NCBI GenBank assembly: GCA_001969505.1 | Contig: LSSK01000563.1 | Coordinates: 1-38,698, forward strand | Reading direction: 5' to 3' | DNA from: Zancudomyces culisetae | Lineage: Eukaryota; Kickxellomycota; Harpellomycetes; Harpellales; Legeriomycetaceae | DNA: 38,698 nucleotides | Part shown: positions 22,683 through 34,437 of the stretch, one piece after another | Layout: each line of letters begins with the position of its first letter | Position numbering within the stretch: the stretch's first letter is position 1 | Notes under the pieces: generated by a model | Database searches by the model: none | What the model was told of the DNA's origin: nothing | What the model saw: only the letters and a program-made list of their open reading frames with translations | Translations under genes and position numbers: made by a program

Positions 22683-24301
22683 CTATTTGATGAACGCTTC
22701 TAAGAGGTTTGTGTCATGTTCTAGCTCTCCAAACTGATTGGAAACATCATCGGATGGTTTGAAAACAATGGCTGATAGTTTTGGCAGACCTTTGTATTGC
22801 ATAAGGAATAAGTGAAGAAGTAAAGGTTCAGAATATCCTAGCGCGTCTGAAATCTTTGACTAGAATAGAAAATAATAGGATACACAGTTAGAACTGAAAC
22901 AGGATGTGTGTTGACAGGAAAGCTATCAAAAACAACGATAGATTAAAACTACAACAAAAAACATCAGCAAACAAAATCAGACCGTTTATAAATTAGTGCA
23001 GGGCAAGGGGGGAAAGGAGAAAATGAGTAAAAGATGGCATAAAGATACTTACATTGGTTTCTGGTGAATTTAGGGTGGAGGGTGAATAGTATACAAAAAG
23101 GCGTTTGTAGTTTGAGGAAATATTGACCTATGACGTATATAGAAACACATGAAGTGATTGCGAGAATCAAATAGAAGCATGGGACCGCATTTGAGAAACG
23201 AGGTTGAATATGAGTATAAACGATAGAAATTTATAGAAAGTGTATAGACTAACCTGATCTATGTAGAAAAGCTTGAGATTCAAGAATTTAAGTATACTTG
23301 TGTATCCATCACTACTTTTTTCTCCACCTAAGTTGTTAATATTCTTGCTTCGATAAAAACTATCAATAAAATTCAAAAATTCGAGTTTTTCGGTATCTTG
23401 TGAATACGGTGTCGTGGCGTTTCTATCGCTAAGTGCAGCGTTAATAGAGCCGCTGATCTTTGGAAACAAAGAAAGAAGGGCGGCCTTGAACCTGTTGGCA
23501 TATACTACTTGAGAGGAATTTGTGTTTAAAATATCAACCGCTTGTTGTTGGAATTCGACTTGATTATCGACTGGATATGCTTCATTTTTATGCGTGTATT
23601 TCTTTTTTGTATTTGAAAGATCATTTGTTTGTGATGACTTTGTGGATTTGACAATTACAACTTGATTGCCGTCTTTTTTGCCTCCAACTAATGTAGAACC
23701 ATCGAGCACATGCTTGTTTGTAGTGTTTAAATCTTCAATGTTCCTAGAATACTATTAATTATATATATATATTTAAAGTTATAATTATGATAAAAGATAC
23801 AAATTCCAGTTTATATGTAAAGGGAATCAATCTTTAAATATCAAAAGTTAGTAAAAAATAACTAAACAAAAAAAGGATCGGGAAGAGATAGGGGAGAAGA
23901 GGAAGGAGAAGGTGAGAATAGATAAATAGTATTCTAATATTGAAAAGACTTACCTTTTTTATATCACGCTTTCGCAAATCTGTTTTTAGATATTTCATGT
24001 ACTTTCCTGGGATAGAGATATTTGGATTATTCAATAAAAATTGAGCCCGTGTTTCAAAGAGAGTAGAATTAGTATCAGCTGTGGGGTTTTTACTAGCCGG
24101 ATCATATTCACTTTTGCTGTCATTGGAACCAGCACCGTTTTTGGCAGCGAGGCTGCGACCCTTGTTCGAATTTGCTCTGGAGTATTTTCGGTTTTGTGGG
24201 GCTATGGTATATGACCCGGATATATACCCACCATCGCTAGCACTTTTGCTTACAAAGAACTTTCGTAGTATTTTATTGAATCTAAAGGGTGTCAAGGACA
24301 T
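22683..24301 (-). CDS. Unknown four-exon protein, possibly mitochondrial
   Basis: Exons 24301-23954, 23751-23254, 23127-23053 and 22859-22683 join in frame (all introns phase 0; donors GTAAGT, GTTAGT, GTAAGT; acceptors AATAG, CATAG, TCTAG) into 365 residues. The N-terminus is basic and rich in Phe, Ser and Arg (starting MSLTPFRFNKILRKFF), compatible with a mitochondrial presequence. A polar linker follows, then an ordered part beginning NNPNISIPGKYMKYLKTDLR. The C-terminal half has alternating hydrophobic/polar residues with PLLLHLFLMQYKGLP. I do not recognise the family. The consistent phases and clean splice signals make the gene model credible, while function stays open. It follows GAA1 on the same strand with 255 bp between. 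Confidence 0.65.
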
Positions 24302-24556
24302 TTCAAGCTCTTTTATTTTTTGGTGTATTGATACCTGGTTTATATCTATTACTTGATTTGAAAAAGGGAAAGTTTGATCAAGATTTTATAGGATTTCAAA
24401 ATGCAAAAATTCATTGGAAAAAAAAAATGAAATTGGGTATATACTGGCAAAAAAAATAAAAAAGCAGTTCGGGAAACAATTGGATACAAAAAATAATAAC
24501 TGAGGCATTTACAAATGCGTATGCAGATTTGGATGTATATGTAGATATAAGACAGT

Positions 24557-27408
24557 TTAAAATACTTGTAAAAACAAAATGATACAAGAAATGATGTTAA
24601 TACTAAAGTGCAAGAAAAAGGAAGAAAAATAGAATGCTGAATGGCCATAGATTTTGTATTGCAGAATGATGGTGGGCCAATCAATAAAATTGAGAGTCGC
24701 TGTCTTGGAGGCAAGCAGCAAAGAAACCAAAGATAGCCCGGCAGGTGACACCAAAATTAGAAGAGTTGCCTGGATAGACAACAAAAGTTTGTAAAGAAGC
24801 GAGTTGGAACGCGTTGAAAGCGCCATCTGCACTTGTTTGTACGTTGTAGCGTCCGAACTTTCTTTTCTAAAGAGTTGCTTGGAGTTAATCCCGACACTTT
24901 TGGTCGTGGCTGGCTTGACGGGTAGTAAAACAAGAGGAAGACCAACAGTGAAAAATGAATATAATGACAGACTAAAGTTGATGATGGAGAGGGCGCTTAT
25001 ACACAGAGCAGCATACATACATGCCAAAAACATCAAAGAAAATCGGTTGCACTTAAAGTCTGCCCGTTTGATAAATAGCAGAATAGAAAACAGAGAGATC
25101 AGGTGGAAACGAAGGTTCAAAATCTAGAGTATTGGTATAAAAAAAAGAGGCATATTTATAATATAGATTGAGGTTATTAAGAGTAAGATATAAAGATAAT
25201 GTCAAAAGAAAGCTTACCGGAAATCTGTAAAAATATACATAGTCGGTAAAAATAAACACCAAAAAGGTGTAGCACAACACAAACAAAAATAGCAAACCAG
25301 AACCACAAAGTGAGGTTGTAACAAGCTTATATGTTTTAGTTAGCGAAACAACTCGATCTTTTGGCATTGTTTCATCCGGGGGGATAATATAGGCCAACAT
25401 TGATAAGCCCTAAGTAGTACCAGGCATGAAAAAAAAAAGTTGAATAAGTAGAGTAGAAAATAAATATTTAGGCTTGCTACTAGCATTTGATTAAGGAGGG
25501 ATCTGGTTACCTTTAACAAGATAGCTACGGTCATCAAGATCACAGGAACAATGTAGTTTCCTATCGATATGTATCTCTTGGAATCTGGTAGTAAATAAAG
25601 GAAAAACGACTGGTGAAAATGTTCCAACAAGTTGTTTATACTCCTGAATAGCGACTCGATAGATCTAATATTGTTGCAAGCACCATAGGGATCAGAAACA
25701 ATAGGGGTATAGTTATAGTTATAGTTATGATTATATGGGTTAGCAGTATTCAACTTACATTCCAATCCTAACTAAAGAGTCAATACTGGCCACACTAGAG
25801 TCTATGTTACCGTCGACGTCACGTGGTATAGCTATTACACTTATAGCGTCAATTCTATACCTATTTTACAAAACAAAAAAAAAATACGATAAGATATGAA
25901 AAGGGTATGGGTTAGTATATACGTAATTGGGTAGAAATGAATAGGACATACTCTAAAAATGGAGCTTGAGTGCCATGGTTGCTTCCAAAAGCCAAGACTT
26001 TCATCCCACGGATCAGATTCCAAAAGACACACTTGTATTTCTCAAAATCGGAGGTGAGTTTATGACAGCTCTTCGAACCGTGGTTTAAAGCTTCAAAATT
26101 TTGAAAGCCAAAAATGATAGCAGCAGTGTTAGGTAAGTCCAAATTTGAAAGCTGCCCATCTTTACCCTCTAATAAATACAAACGTAGCAATATTCAATGT
26201 TTATTCTTATGCCTGTGCTTAGTTTTAAATACGACCAAGAACTTTTCTTAACAAATAAAAAAGACAAACTTACCATAATACAGCCCAATTTTATCAAAGT
26301 TCGTACCAGGTGGTATTTCAAGCCCTACAGCTCCTTGAATCGCTCCTACTCTATATTTTTGGTATCCCTTGCTATTATCTGTATCAAGCAACAAGTGCGA
26401 CTGCAACCACTTGTAAACGCCGTATTCTCCCAAATCGCTTGTAATTATCACTACGTCTTTTGACCAGATATGCATTTCTACGTTCATATTAACAGTAAAA
26501 ATGTAAACTCTAAATCTGTTCCCTCCTCCTCCTCTAAAAAAAAACAAAAGTACGCTATGATTTCTTATTCAATTATTCTTATTTACCTGAAAAATGAATA
26601 GCAAGGGCAACGCTCAGTTCTATTGCATTGGCGTTGGAGAGTTTTGGATCGGTTGAGATGCGGGTAGGAACGCTCAGCACCATGGATTCTACCGTATCAG
26701 ATCTGGTCGCTCTTATAATTGCATGAACAACAGTTCCTTTTTTTGTCGTTGATGAATCTATAACATCATCGATACTATGTGCCTCAGCTTGGATACCATA
26801 TTCATTGTAGATTTCAAGTAATTCGTTCGCCCAACTAAAAAAAAAAACAGAATATTCATTTATAATTTTAATACTACTAATCAACACTCTCCCCCCTCCT
26901 AAAAAAATAGAGAAGAACAAAAAAAGAAAGGTACCTCGGATCCTGTGCTTCGATATATTCTCTGAGTTTGGCAGTCTTTGTTCGAATTTTGAACATTTCT
27001 GCGCCAAAATTACTGTTTACCTAATATTTTTCACAACATAGAGGTATGATAAAAGATTAGGGGGGGAAACAAAAGGGGAAACAAAACATTGATATATTCA
27101 GAATAAAGTGAGGCTAAAGTACCTGTCCGGGTAGTATTGCATTTTCGGAAATATATGTCTTTGAGGAATAAAAGTCGGCGGGCAGTAGCAGTAACCAAAC
27201 AAAAGAGACAAATATTAGGAGGTAGCTATTATAGAGTTGTAAATCGTTTGGATGTATTTAAAAGATGAACATATGTCTAAATATATATTTGAGTTGGAAT
27301 TGGAGTTGAAGTATGGATTATAGAAAATGTTTACCTCACAGGTCTCAGAAACTGTAAAAGCTGGAAAAGAGTGTATTTTTCATAAAGCCTTTTCAACAGA
27401 CCAGCCAT
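24557..27408 (-). CDS. GAA1: GPI transamidase subunit Gaa1, ten exons
   Basis: Exons 27408-27335, 27225-27123, 27020-26935, 26834-26587, 26477-26274, 26168-25952, 25860-25759, 25664-25511, 25409-25218 and 25123-24557 join in frame to 648 residues (S. cerevisiae Gaa1 is 614). Family marks in order: an N-terminal membrane segment with YISENAILPGQ, then NSNFGAEMFK, IHFSEMHIWSKDVVIITSD, VGAIQGAVGLEI, EGKDGQLSNLDL, FLEYRIDAISVIA, SLFRSINNLLEHFHQSFF and several C-terminal membrane helices. Gaa1 is the ER-membrane subunit of the complex that moves pre-formed GPI onto proteins; its lumenal part has an M28-peptidase-like fold and is thought to position the GPI lipid. For intron 4 the acceptor at 26478 gives the family-like join; an alternative upstream would add a Gly-rich insert. 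Donors vary widely (GTAAAC, GTACTT, GTACCT, GTAACC and others). Confidence 0.92.
25702..25731 (+). repeat. TATAGT/AGTTAT hexamer repeats inside GAA1 intron 7
   Basis: Three to four tandem copies of a 6-bp unit (AGTTAT) lie in the GAA1 intron spanning 25758-25665, downstream of a TGCTAAC branch-point-like site near 25750 on the minus strand. Likely slippage product. Confidence 0.6.
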
Positions 27409-27629
27409 AATCCATAAAGTACAGTTATGTCTATGATACTATGTTCTTTTTTTCGTGATAAAATAAAGTGAAATTAGAGAATCGCTTTATTATATGTAAA
27501 TGGCGTATGGATAATTTTTCCTAATTACGAAAAAAAAAAACCATTAAAATAGTTATAGTAGCAATAATAAGAACAAGAATAAGAACAAGAGCATTAACAA
27601 ACAGCAGGAAAAAAAAAAGACCCGGAATA

Positions 27630-30600
27630 TTAAAAGAAAACAAAGACGAAAAATAGATACAAAAGGAAACCAAAAATTACAGATGAGGAAAACTTATTGG
27701 CCAACAAAAAGCGGATAGAGAAGGAATTGACCAATAGAGATAGAGTATCAAGTTCTGAGGTGATGAAACCTTGTATGTCATTTTGGGTTTCATTCTGACC
27801 TTCGTCTTGGTTTTCGTCTTGGTTGGCATTAGAGTCTGAAGATGCTTGCAGTTTTTTAGAGATACGAGCAAAAATAAAGTTGAATAAATATGACAAATAT
27901 TGTAAAACAAGGAGCAAGAAGGGTTTAATGATGTACTCGTCAAGGAACAGGGATACAGAGACCATAGACTGGAATTCGTTAGAGGATGCGACTTGGGCGG
28001 ATCTGGGACCGCGTGGTTTGATTTCGTTGATGTAGGAAGCGAGGTTTGAGGGAGGAGAAAGCAATGCTGAAGAGAGTGAATCTGCGGATTGGGGAAGAAG
28101 TTGCGAGGAGGAAGAAGGGGTGGTTTGGGAGGCTGATGGAGAAGTGGTGGAGGTTTTGGTGGTGGAAGAGGAGGAAGCCAAAGTGGAGGCAAGATAGTAG
28201 TTTAGTATACTAGACAGATTTGCAGGGGAGATCCCAAAGGTCAAAGTGATAAGACTCAACAAGGAGGAAATACGGAGGTTAATCGATTCGTACATGGTGA
28301 GTTTTTCAGCGATATGGAGGTTGTCGCTGGCAGAGGTTCCCAGCAAACGGGTATTGATGTTTGTATTTACAGAGGCATTGGAAATATTGTGACTGTTGTT
28401 ATTGCCATTGTTGTAGGAGACAAAGGTTTGGCCGCCACTCTCATCGCTGCTGAAAAAGTCAGAAACTGTGGAGATGAGCTGGCCAAGAATAGGAAGGTTG
28501 GAAAGAAGCTTTTGCTTTTGTGCGGATGCCAGATTCTTTTCAAGCAGAACTAAAGAATCGTGATATGATTTTGCCTTTCCATATGCACTAAGCAGATGAG
28601 AAAGGAGTGGATCAATAATGGGTTTGGAGTCATTAAATAACATATATTTTTTAAACACGGTGTGGTCAAGCTTTACAGCCGACCTCAGGAGTTGGGAAGA
28701 AAACTCGTCAAAAATACGTTTGTTTTGTTGTCGGATCTGAAGAGACTGACGCAAAATCTGAGTGTTCTGGGGAGTCCCGATAGGAAGTAAAGAGCTTGAT
28801 TGGTTTTTGTATACCAAGGTGGCATATTCCAGCACTTTTGTATAGTGTTTTTTGTAATTTGGCTGCAAAAATACAAAATTATCTACAAATTGCTTTTTCG
28901 TGACGAAACGAACGACAACAGGAAGCTCAGGCGTTTTGAGAGTCACGTGATACTTCTCGGTGGAAGAAAGCTCTTGGTCGGAATACTCGCGCGGCCATAC
29001 CCACAGTGATTTATACGCTGTATCACCAGAACTATGCAGGCCAGCAGTGGTTGTAGAAAGGTCGGATGAATTGCTGTACAAATGTTCCATGGCGGCTAGA
29101 ACGGCCTTGAATCCACCATGGCTTAGTGGTTTAAAAACAAGTTCGAGCAGCGACAAGGGGTCGTAGCAGGAAACAAAATCAAGCGAGTCGCCAAAGTCTC
29201 TGTCTCCTTTAGAACCCTTTGGTTGTGCTGACAGCCAGTCCGAGGAGTGGAGTTTTTCGGCCAGCCCAAAGGCCGAGTTGACTCTATCTTTGACCAGCTC
29301 AGCAGCATGTGAAGCTCTTCTTAGCGCGCTGTCGCCACCAAAACCATCTCTCCCAAATATAGCTGTTGCCATCGCTGTAGTTTCATGAATGCTTTTCTTC
29401 TCGGCCAGCAGCAAGTCTAGCGACGGAATCAAAGCTACTATAAACAGTTTTAATACTACTGTATATAACTCTGGAAATGGGCTGTTGATGATTTGAGAGA
29501 TTCGATGTTTCCATTCGAATGACAGCTCAGCCTTTTCTTCATTTCCTTGATTTCCTTCTTTGTTTTCATTTGCCAACACTTTTATATCTGCTGTGGAATA
29601 TTCGACCAAGTCTCTCCATGGAAAGATAAACTCAATCCAGCTTTTAACAATCACTCGGATACTTGCTATTTCAGTTCGCTCGCTAGTTGCTACTTGGAAT
29701 CTTGTTGTCTCGCCAATTCCCGAGTATGTGCCAGCCCGGCTTTTGATTGCATCCGCCATGGCTTGCATAATTCCAAATCCAAATACCCGATCTCGAACTG
29801 TCTGCGCTATTTTCTGCCGTTCCTCAATCCCGTTATATACCACCGTCCGGCTTCTACTACCTGCTTTACAATCAAGCATTTCTGGTATCTCTGTGGAAAC
29901 CGTTACCACGTGCTCCTCATACTGTTGCTCTGCCCTTGACAGTGTTTTGATGGCCTGATAATAACATCCTAATGCCTGGTGCTGTTGTAGGCTCTGGAGT
30001 CTTTTCGCCTGAGATGCTGTTGTCTGGTTCGAGTTGGTAAAGTTCAGGTTGGTGCTGTTATAGTATCCAAATGGTTTTGTTTTTGTTCTCAATTTTGATT
30101 GAACCAGTTCTTCGCGGCTCAATCCCTGCGGAATCCAAAACACATTCATCAACTCTGCCGTCATTTCGGCTATTCGCATACTTGTCTGTTTGTCGCACTT
30201 GTCCATAATGCTTTTGGTCTTGTTTCCTACTATTTTTATGTTTTCTCTGGTCACCATTGCCCGCCTCCCTTCTCCATTGTACCCACCAGCTGAACTACTC
30301 AATATCTCTCCAGATGCTTCTCGGATCCGCTGGTACTCTTCCTTGCTGATTTTTTTGTTTCCCTCCCCAATAATCTCAATAAATGGTGATATCACTGGTA
30401 TAAAATATATACTGTATTCTCTAGCCAAGGCTTCACACAACCTTGTATTTCCTACTCCGCACGGTTTGTTCCCCTTATTTGCTCCCAGTACCTCCACGTT
30501 CACTGTAAACTGCACACCTTTTACTCCAACGACACTCTCCTTTTGTTTTTCGTGTCTGTTGCTCGTTCCAAACGATTTGATTACTGAATATAACAAGTAT

Positions 30601-31340
30601 TCAAGAACATCTAATATCAAGTATCCATCCTCTTCCTTATTTCCTCTATTACTCATTGCCATTATTTCCTTACATGGACAAGCGCTGTAATCATTTCCAT
30701 GTCCTTGGTTTCTAAATAGCTTTAGCAGTTGTCTATATTCTTCTGGAAAGCACTCGTTGATTTCGATTTTCCACATTGGAAGTTTCTCTTTGATATCTAT
30801 AATACGTTTATTCTCCATTTGATCTTGATTGTCTCCCGCAACTTGCTCGTTAACTAATTGGATACGATTGCTTCGTAACAGAATCCCTCTGGTTGTAAAT
30901 TCTTGCCGATATTTTATACACAATTGAACCAGCCAATTTGTCGGTAACAGCAATTCATATAATGCTACTTGATCGTGTTCTCCAAGTGGCTTACCTGCCT
31001 TTATCGAAAACCATCTATGTATTTTTTTATATTATATCTGTCAAAAGTCGTATCATTTGTTTGCCACGATCTATCGCACATTGAAACAGTAGATATATAT
31101 CTATATATTTATATATAAAACTCACTCTTCAATCCTATCACTCAACAGATTTATGGCTTCAATCAACATCAAATGCTCATCCTCCCCCCTAATCACAGCT
31201 TCCGAACCGAAAAACCAAGCTTTTAAGGCCCGTGATATGTACATTGGACTTTCATTCTTTATTGTCCGTCTCAGTTGCTCCCACTGCTCGGTTTTCCTCT
31301 CCAGCTCCTTTTTATAATCCATATTTTTAGTTGTATGCAC
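27630..31340 (-). CDS. SMPD4-like (neutral sphingomyelinase 3-like) tail-anchored protein, two exons
   Basis: Exons 31340-31126 and 31014-27630 join through GTGAGT...CATAG into 1199 residues. The middle contains SWIEFIFPWRDL (from about 530), then WKHRI, PELYTVVLKLFIVALIPSLDLL. This matches the W-L/I-x-Y/F-x-x-PWR followed by YTxLFxxFLxRxLxxDL pattern of SMPD4-type proteins. A hydrophobic segment lies near 1095-1120 and the last 20 residues are a membrane anchor. Animal SMPD4 sits at the ER/nuclear envelope and was described as a neutral sphingomyelinase, though an enzymatic active site is not evident. Between is a long Ser/Thr-rich linker (about 1010-1060). N-terminal start: first ATG at 31340; a second in-frame ATG is six codons later. 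The assignment rests on the central motif and architecture, so moderate. Confidence 0.6.
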
Positions 31341-31820
31341 CTCAAGTACTTTAGGACCAAAAAATTTAGTTGATATATCTTTAACTTGAGCGGTGTGCTA
31401 AATAAAATTTTTTTGTTTGCATAATGTGAGCAAAATCTGTGTGTGTATTTATTTTTTTTGCTTTATTTTACTTTAATTTCTATTTCTTGGAAGGTGATGA
31501 ATACCATTGGTAATAGTAAAATAAAAACAAAAAAAAATATTAATGGCAAAGGAAATGCTGGAATCAAATTCCAATAAAAGGCCTTTCATTTCTTGAAAAC
31601 AGAAGTCAGTGGCATTTTGCGAAAAGATATATTGGAAATCCTTTTCTGCATTTTAAAAGTCGCACTGAAAGGGACCAAACATACAAAACCCAGTAATATG
31701 GAAAAAACATGTGTACATGATATTCATCCACCTGTTTATTATTTTTTTACTTCTCAGGGAAGAGAGGAAGAGAGAGGAGAGAGGAGAGAAGACAAGTAAT
31801 ATCACTACAAATTATTTGAT
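31341..31820. other. Intergenic gap with a purine-rich tract
   Basis: Upstream of the SMPD4-like gene. A GA-rich run (GAGAGAGGAGAGAGGAGAGA type) covers about 31757-31793 on the plus strand. The plus-strand frame 31593-31799 ends in this tract and has no other support. Nothing else recognised. Confidence 0.5.
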
Positions 31821-32545
31821 CTAGACATAATGCTGGTATATGGATCTACTGTCAGGGTTCAAGATATGAGCATCATCATCAAGTAGAAAACGGATGATAC
31901 TCCAAACTATATCCAGCGTCCGACTATCAAAGTGGTTACAATACAAATGATTCAAGCTTAGAAAATGGGTCTCTCTAAAAGAAAAGAAAAAGAGTTATAC
32001 TATGGGTAAAAAAAAGATCATAGCTGGTTATTGTACATAATGAGCTTGGGTTGGTTGAAGAACAGCAAGTATACCAACAAGTGCACCTAGATGTTTTAAA
32101 GTCTCGAATTTTAAATCAATTCTAACTCCTACTTGGTGCCCAAACTCTGTCCAATGGTCCCATGATATATCTACATGACTTGTGTGATATGATATCCAGT
32201 CTGGTACATACACGGGTAATGAGATCGAGTAAAGAAAATGAGTAGAGAAAAAAAAATTTTTTTTAGCTACTTTTGTTTGTGTATCAGACAGAATAAATCA
32301 GCTGAGAGACCGAGAAAACAATTTGGTTTTTAAGATCCAATTTGGTTTTGTTGTATTTCGAAATCACCTTATTTTTACTATTTTTTTTTTCCTGCTCAAA
32401 TATATTAATTTGTGATCAAATCAAATAAAAGAAAATAGAAAAACTTTTATATTCTTGATAATATATTGTCTGCTTTGGAGTGAGTGGAATTCTTCAAAAA
32501 GCTCTTAAAAGTATCAATTATAAACTAACCAAGGTATGGGTACAT
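31821..32545 (-). CDS. Candidate small three-exon gene, unknown function
   Basis: Two consecutive coding-like segments share a strand and can be spliced: exon 2 at 32200-32075 (starting Trp-Ile-Ser-Tyr-His, with DISWDHWTEFGHQVGVRIDL) and exon 3 at 31972-31821 (THFLSLNHLYCNHFDS, later FLLDDDAHILNPDSRS, stop TAG). The join uses donor GTATAC and the second AG of TTTTAGAG. No minus-strand ATG exists from the exon 2 head up to 32545. There ATG-TAC-CCA-TAC-CTT-G is followed by GTTAGT and gives a frame-consistent 97-residue product, but that exon would overlap the TPA1 start codon head to head. Alternatives: another donor (GTACAA at 32036) with a short C-terminus, or a 5'-truncated relic. Family unknown. 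Confidence 0.35.
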
Positions 32546-34437
32546 ATAAACAAAGAAAGGATGGGGAAGAGCCTCAATTATCCAACGAGGCTGGTTTTGA
32601 AAGCGCAAACAAAAAAGTAAAGATATCGACCGAACCAAACGAGGATGGCAATGCCAGTACCAACACCAAGGTTTTGGCACAGAATTTGTTGAGCAAACAG
32701 AATATTGCGGAGATAAAGAACCGGTACGAAACGTCGGGGCCCTACAAACATGCGGTGATCAATCCGATTATTAATCCAGATTGTGTGGATTTGATAAAAC
32801 AAGAAATGCTAAACAAACTCAAGTATACCCGCAAACAAACGGATATCTACTGTTATCATCAATCGGGGGACTTGTCGAATATTGATGGGCTGTCGACATT
32901 TGAGCAGGACGAAATCCGTTGGCTAAAGAAGTTGCGAAATGAAATTTACTCGAGAGAATTCCGGGAGTTTATAGAAACAGTCACGGGTTGCAGTGAGCTC
33001 TCGGAGGTCAAGACGGATATGAGTGCAAACATCTACAAGAATGGAGATTACCTACTGTTTCATGATGACTGTATTAACGACCGCAAGATCAGTTTTATTC
33101 TATATTTCACAGAAATGGAAGCGAAGCAGGATGACAATTTGGTATGGGATGGCAGCAGCAATGGAGGAGGTTTGGAGATGTATTCGGTTGACCACAAGGA
33201 AGTTAAGGTATTACCTGTTAAAAACAACCAGCTGGTATTTTTTGAGGTTGTTCCAGGAGTTTCGCTTCACGCAGTGCAGGAAGTTATGCATGAAAAATAC
33301 AACAACCAGCGGATTAGTATTCAAGGATGGTTCCATTGTAAGGATGAGATTGCTGACAAGAAAGAAAGAGAACAGAAACAGAAAATGAACGGTGATGGAT
33401 GTAAAAAAATGCTGTCTACATTGGAACAAATCAAGAGTGGAGATAATAGCATAGTGTATGGATATAACGGTAACAATAGCGATAGAGATGGAGTTCAGCA
33501 AAAAGATGAAGAGAAAGAAGATAATGGGTTTAAAGCAATTAATAATAACGAGCCTCAAAAAGAGGAAGAAGAAGAAGAAGAAGAAGAGCTAACAGCTGAG
33601 GATTTCGAGTATTTGCGTGAATACATCAATCCAGAATACCTAAACTCTCGAGTTTTAGAAGAAACAAACAAGCATTTTATTGAGGATTCGTATATAATAT
33701 TGGGCAAGTTTCTAAAACAAGAACTGGCAGATCAGTTATATGAAAAGATAAGACAACGAGATATTGAGGAAGGGATGGATAAGGTGCGAGTTCCAACCGA
33801 TTACCAAGTTGGAATAACAAACGAAGAAAATAGTGGACACAAATGGCAGATCAGTAGAGGACAATATTCGACGCAGAGGTATTTGAAGCTAGAAATAAAT
33901 AACAAAGAGAGCAAGAGTTGTGAGAATACTCTGGAAAGCGAGCTGGTAAAAGTATACAAAGGGGTATTTTCATCTAAACCATTTATTAAAATGATAAACA
34001 AAATCTGCAATATAAGCCAAATAAAACAATACAAAGGCCAAATAAGACGGTTTAGGCCAGGGCTAGACTACACCATTGCAACAAAGGCAATTGAAAACGC
34101 GTTGAATTGCTCACTGTGTCTCACACCAACAACAACAGAAACAGTAGCAGCAACAACAACGACCAGCAGCCTAGATGGCCTGATCAACAAATCCAACTTT
34201 GCCACAGGCACCGTTGGGGGATACGACTGCTATCTGTTGTCATCCACCAACGAAGAGGACATTTACAGCCGCAACAACGTAGACAGCGAGGACGACAATA
34301 TATTGCTGACTATACCTGCATCGTTCAACACACTATCGCTAGTCTACTGTGAATCTGATGATATTTTGCACTTTGTCAAGTTTCTAAGCGCAAAAGCCAG
34401 CTCTAGTCGGTTTGACATTAGCTTGACTTATAAATAA
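32536..34437 (+). CDS. TPA1: Tpa1/Ofd1-type 2-oxoglutarate Fe(II) prolyl dihydroxylase
   Basis: A single-exon, 633-residue protein, close to the usual length of Tpa1 (644). The N-terminal double-stranded beta-helix domain has the iron triad: His176 and Asp178 in FHDDCINDRKISFILYF, and His245 in SLHAVQEV; Arg259 in QRISIQGWFH binds 2-oxoglutarate. A DIYCYHQSGDLSN segment near 103 is also family-typical. An acidic low-complexity linker (a run of Glu near 342-350) leads to the C-terminal degenerate dioxygenase domain (EYLREYINPEYLN onward, IRRFRPGLDYTIA). Tpa1 hydroxylates a proline of ribosomal protein Rps23 and affects translation termination accuracy; S. pombe Ofd1 controls the sterol/hypoxia factor Sre1. 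The last codons overlap the convergent CDC1-type gene by 10 bp. Confidence 0.92.
   Translation: MGTYKQRKDGEEPQLSNEAGFESANKKVKISTEPNEDGNASTNTKVLAQNLLSKQNIAEIKNRYETSGPYKHAVINPIINPDCVDLIKQEMLNKLKYTRKQTDIYCYHQSGDLSNIDGLSTFEQDEIRWLKKLRNEIYSREFREFIETVTGCSELSEVKTDMSANIYKNGDYLLFHDDCINDRKISFILYFTEMEAKQDDNLVWDGSSNGGGLEMYSVDHKEVKVLPVKNNQLVFFEVVPGVSLHAVQEVMHEKYNNQRISIQGWFHCKDEIADKKEREQKQKMNGDGCKKMLSTLEQIKSGDNSIVYGYNGNNSDRDGVQQKDEEKEDNGFKAINNNEPQKEEEEEEEEELTAEDFEYLREYINPEYLNSRVLEETNKHFIEDSYIILGKFLKQELADQLYEKIRQRDIEEGMDKVRVPTDYQVGITNEENSGHKWQISRGQYSTQRYLKLEINNKESKSCENTLESELVKVYKGVFSSKPFIKMINKICNISQIKQYKGQIRRFRPGLDYTIATKAIENALNCSLCLTPTTTETVAATTTTSSLDGLINKSNFATGTVGGYDCYLLSSTNEEDIYSRNNVDSEDDNILLTIPASFNTLSLVYCESDDILHFVKFLSAKASSSRFDISLTYK

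Noticed and set aside
26480-26547. Gly-rich extension at the head of GAA1 exon 5 (acceptor at about 26530)
   Set aside because: The acceptor at 26479-26478 gives the family-like join without the insert; the longer reading adds residues absent from Gaa1 proteins.
27677-28192. 171-codon Pro-rich minus-strand frame inside the SMPD4-like gene
   Set aside because: Same-strand alternative frame of the Ser/Thr-rich linker; a shadow.
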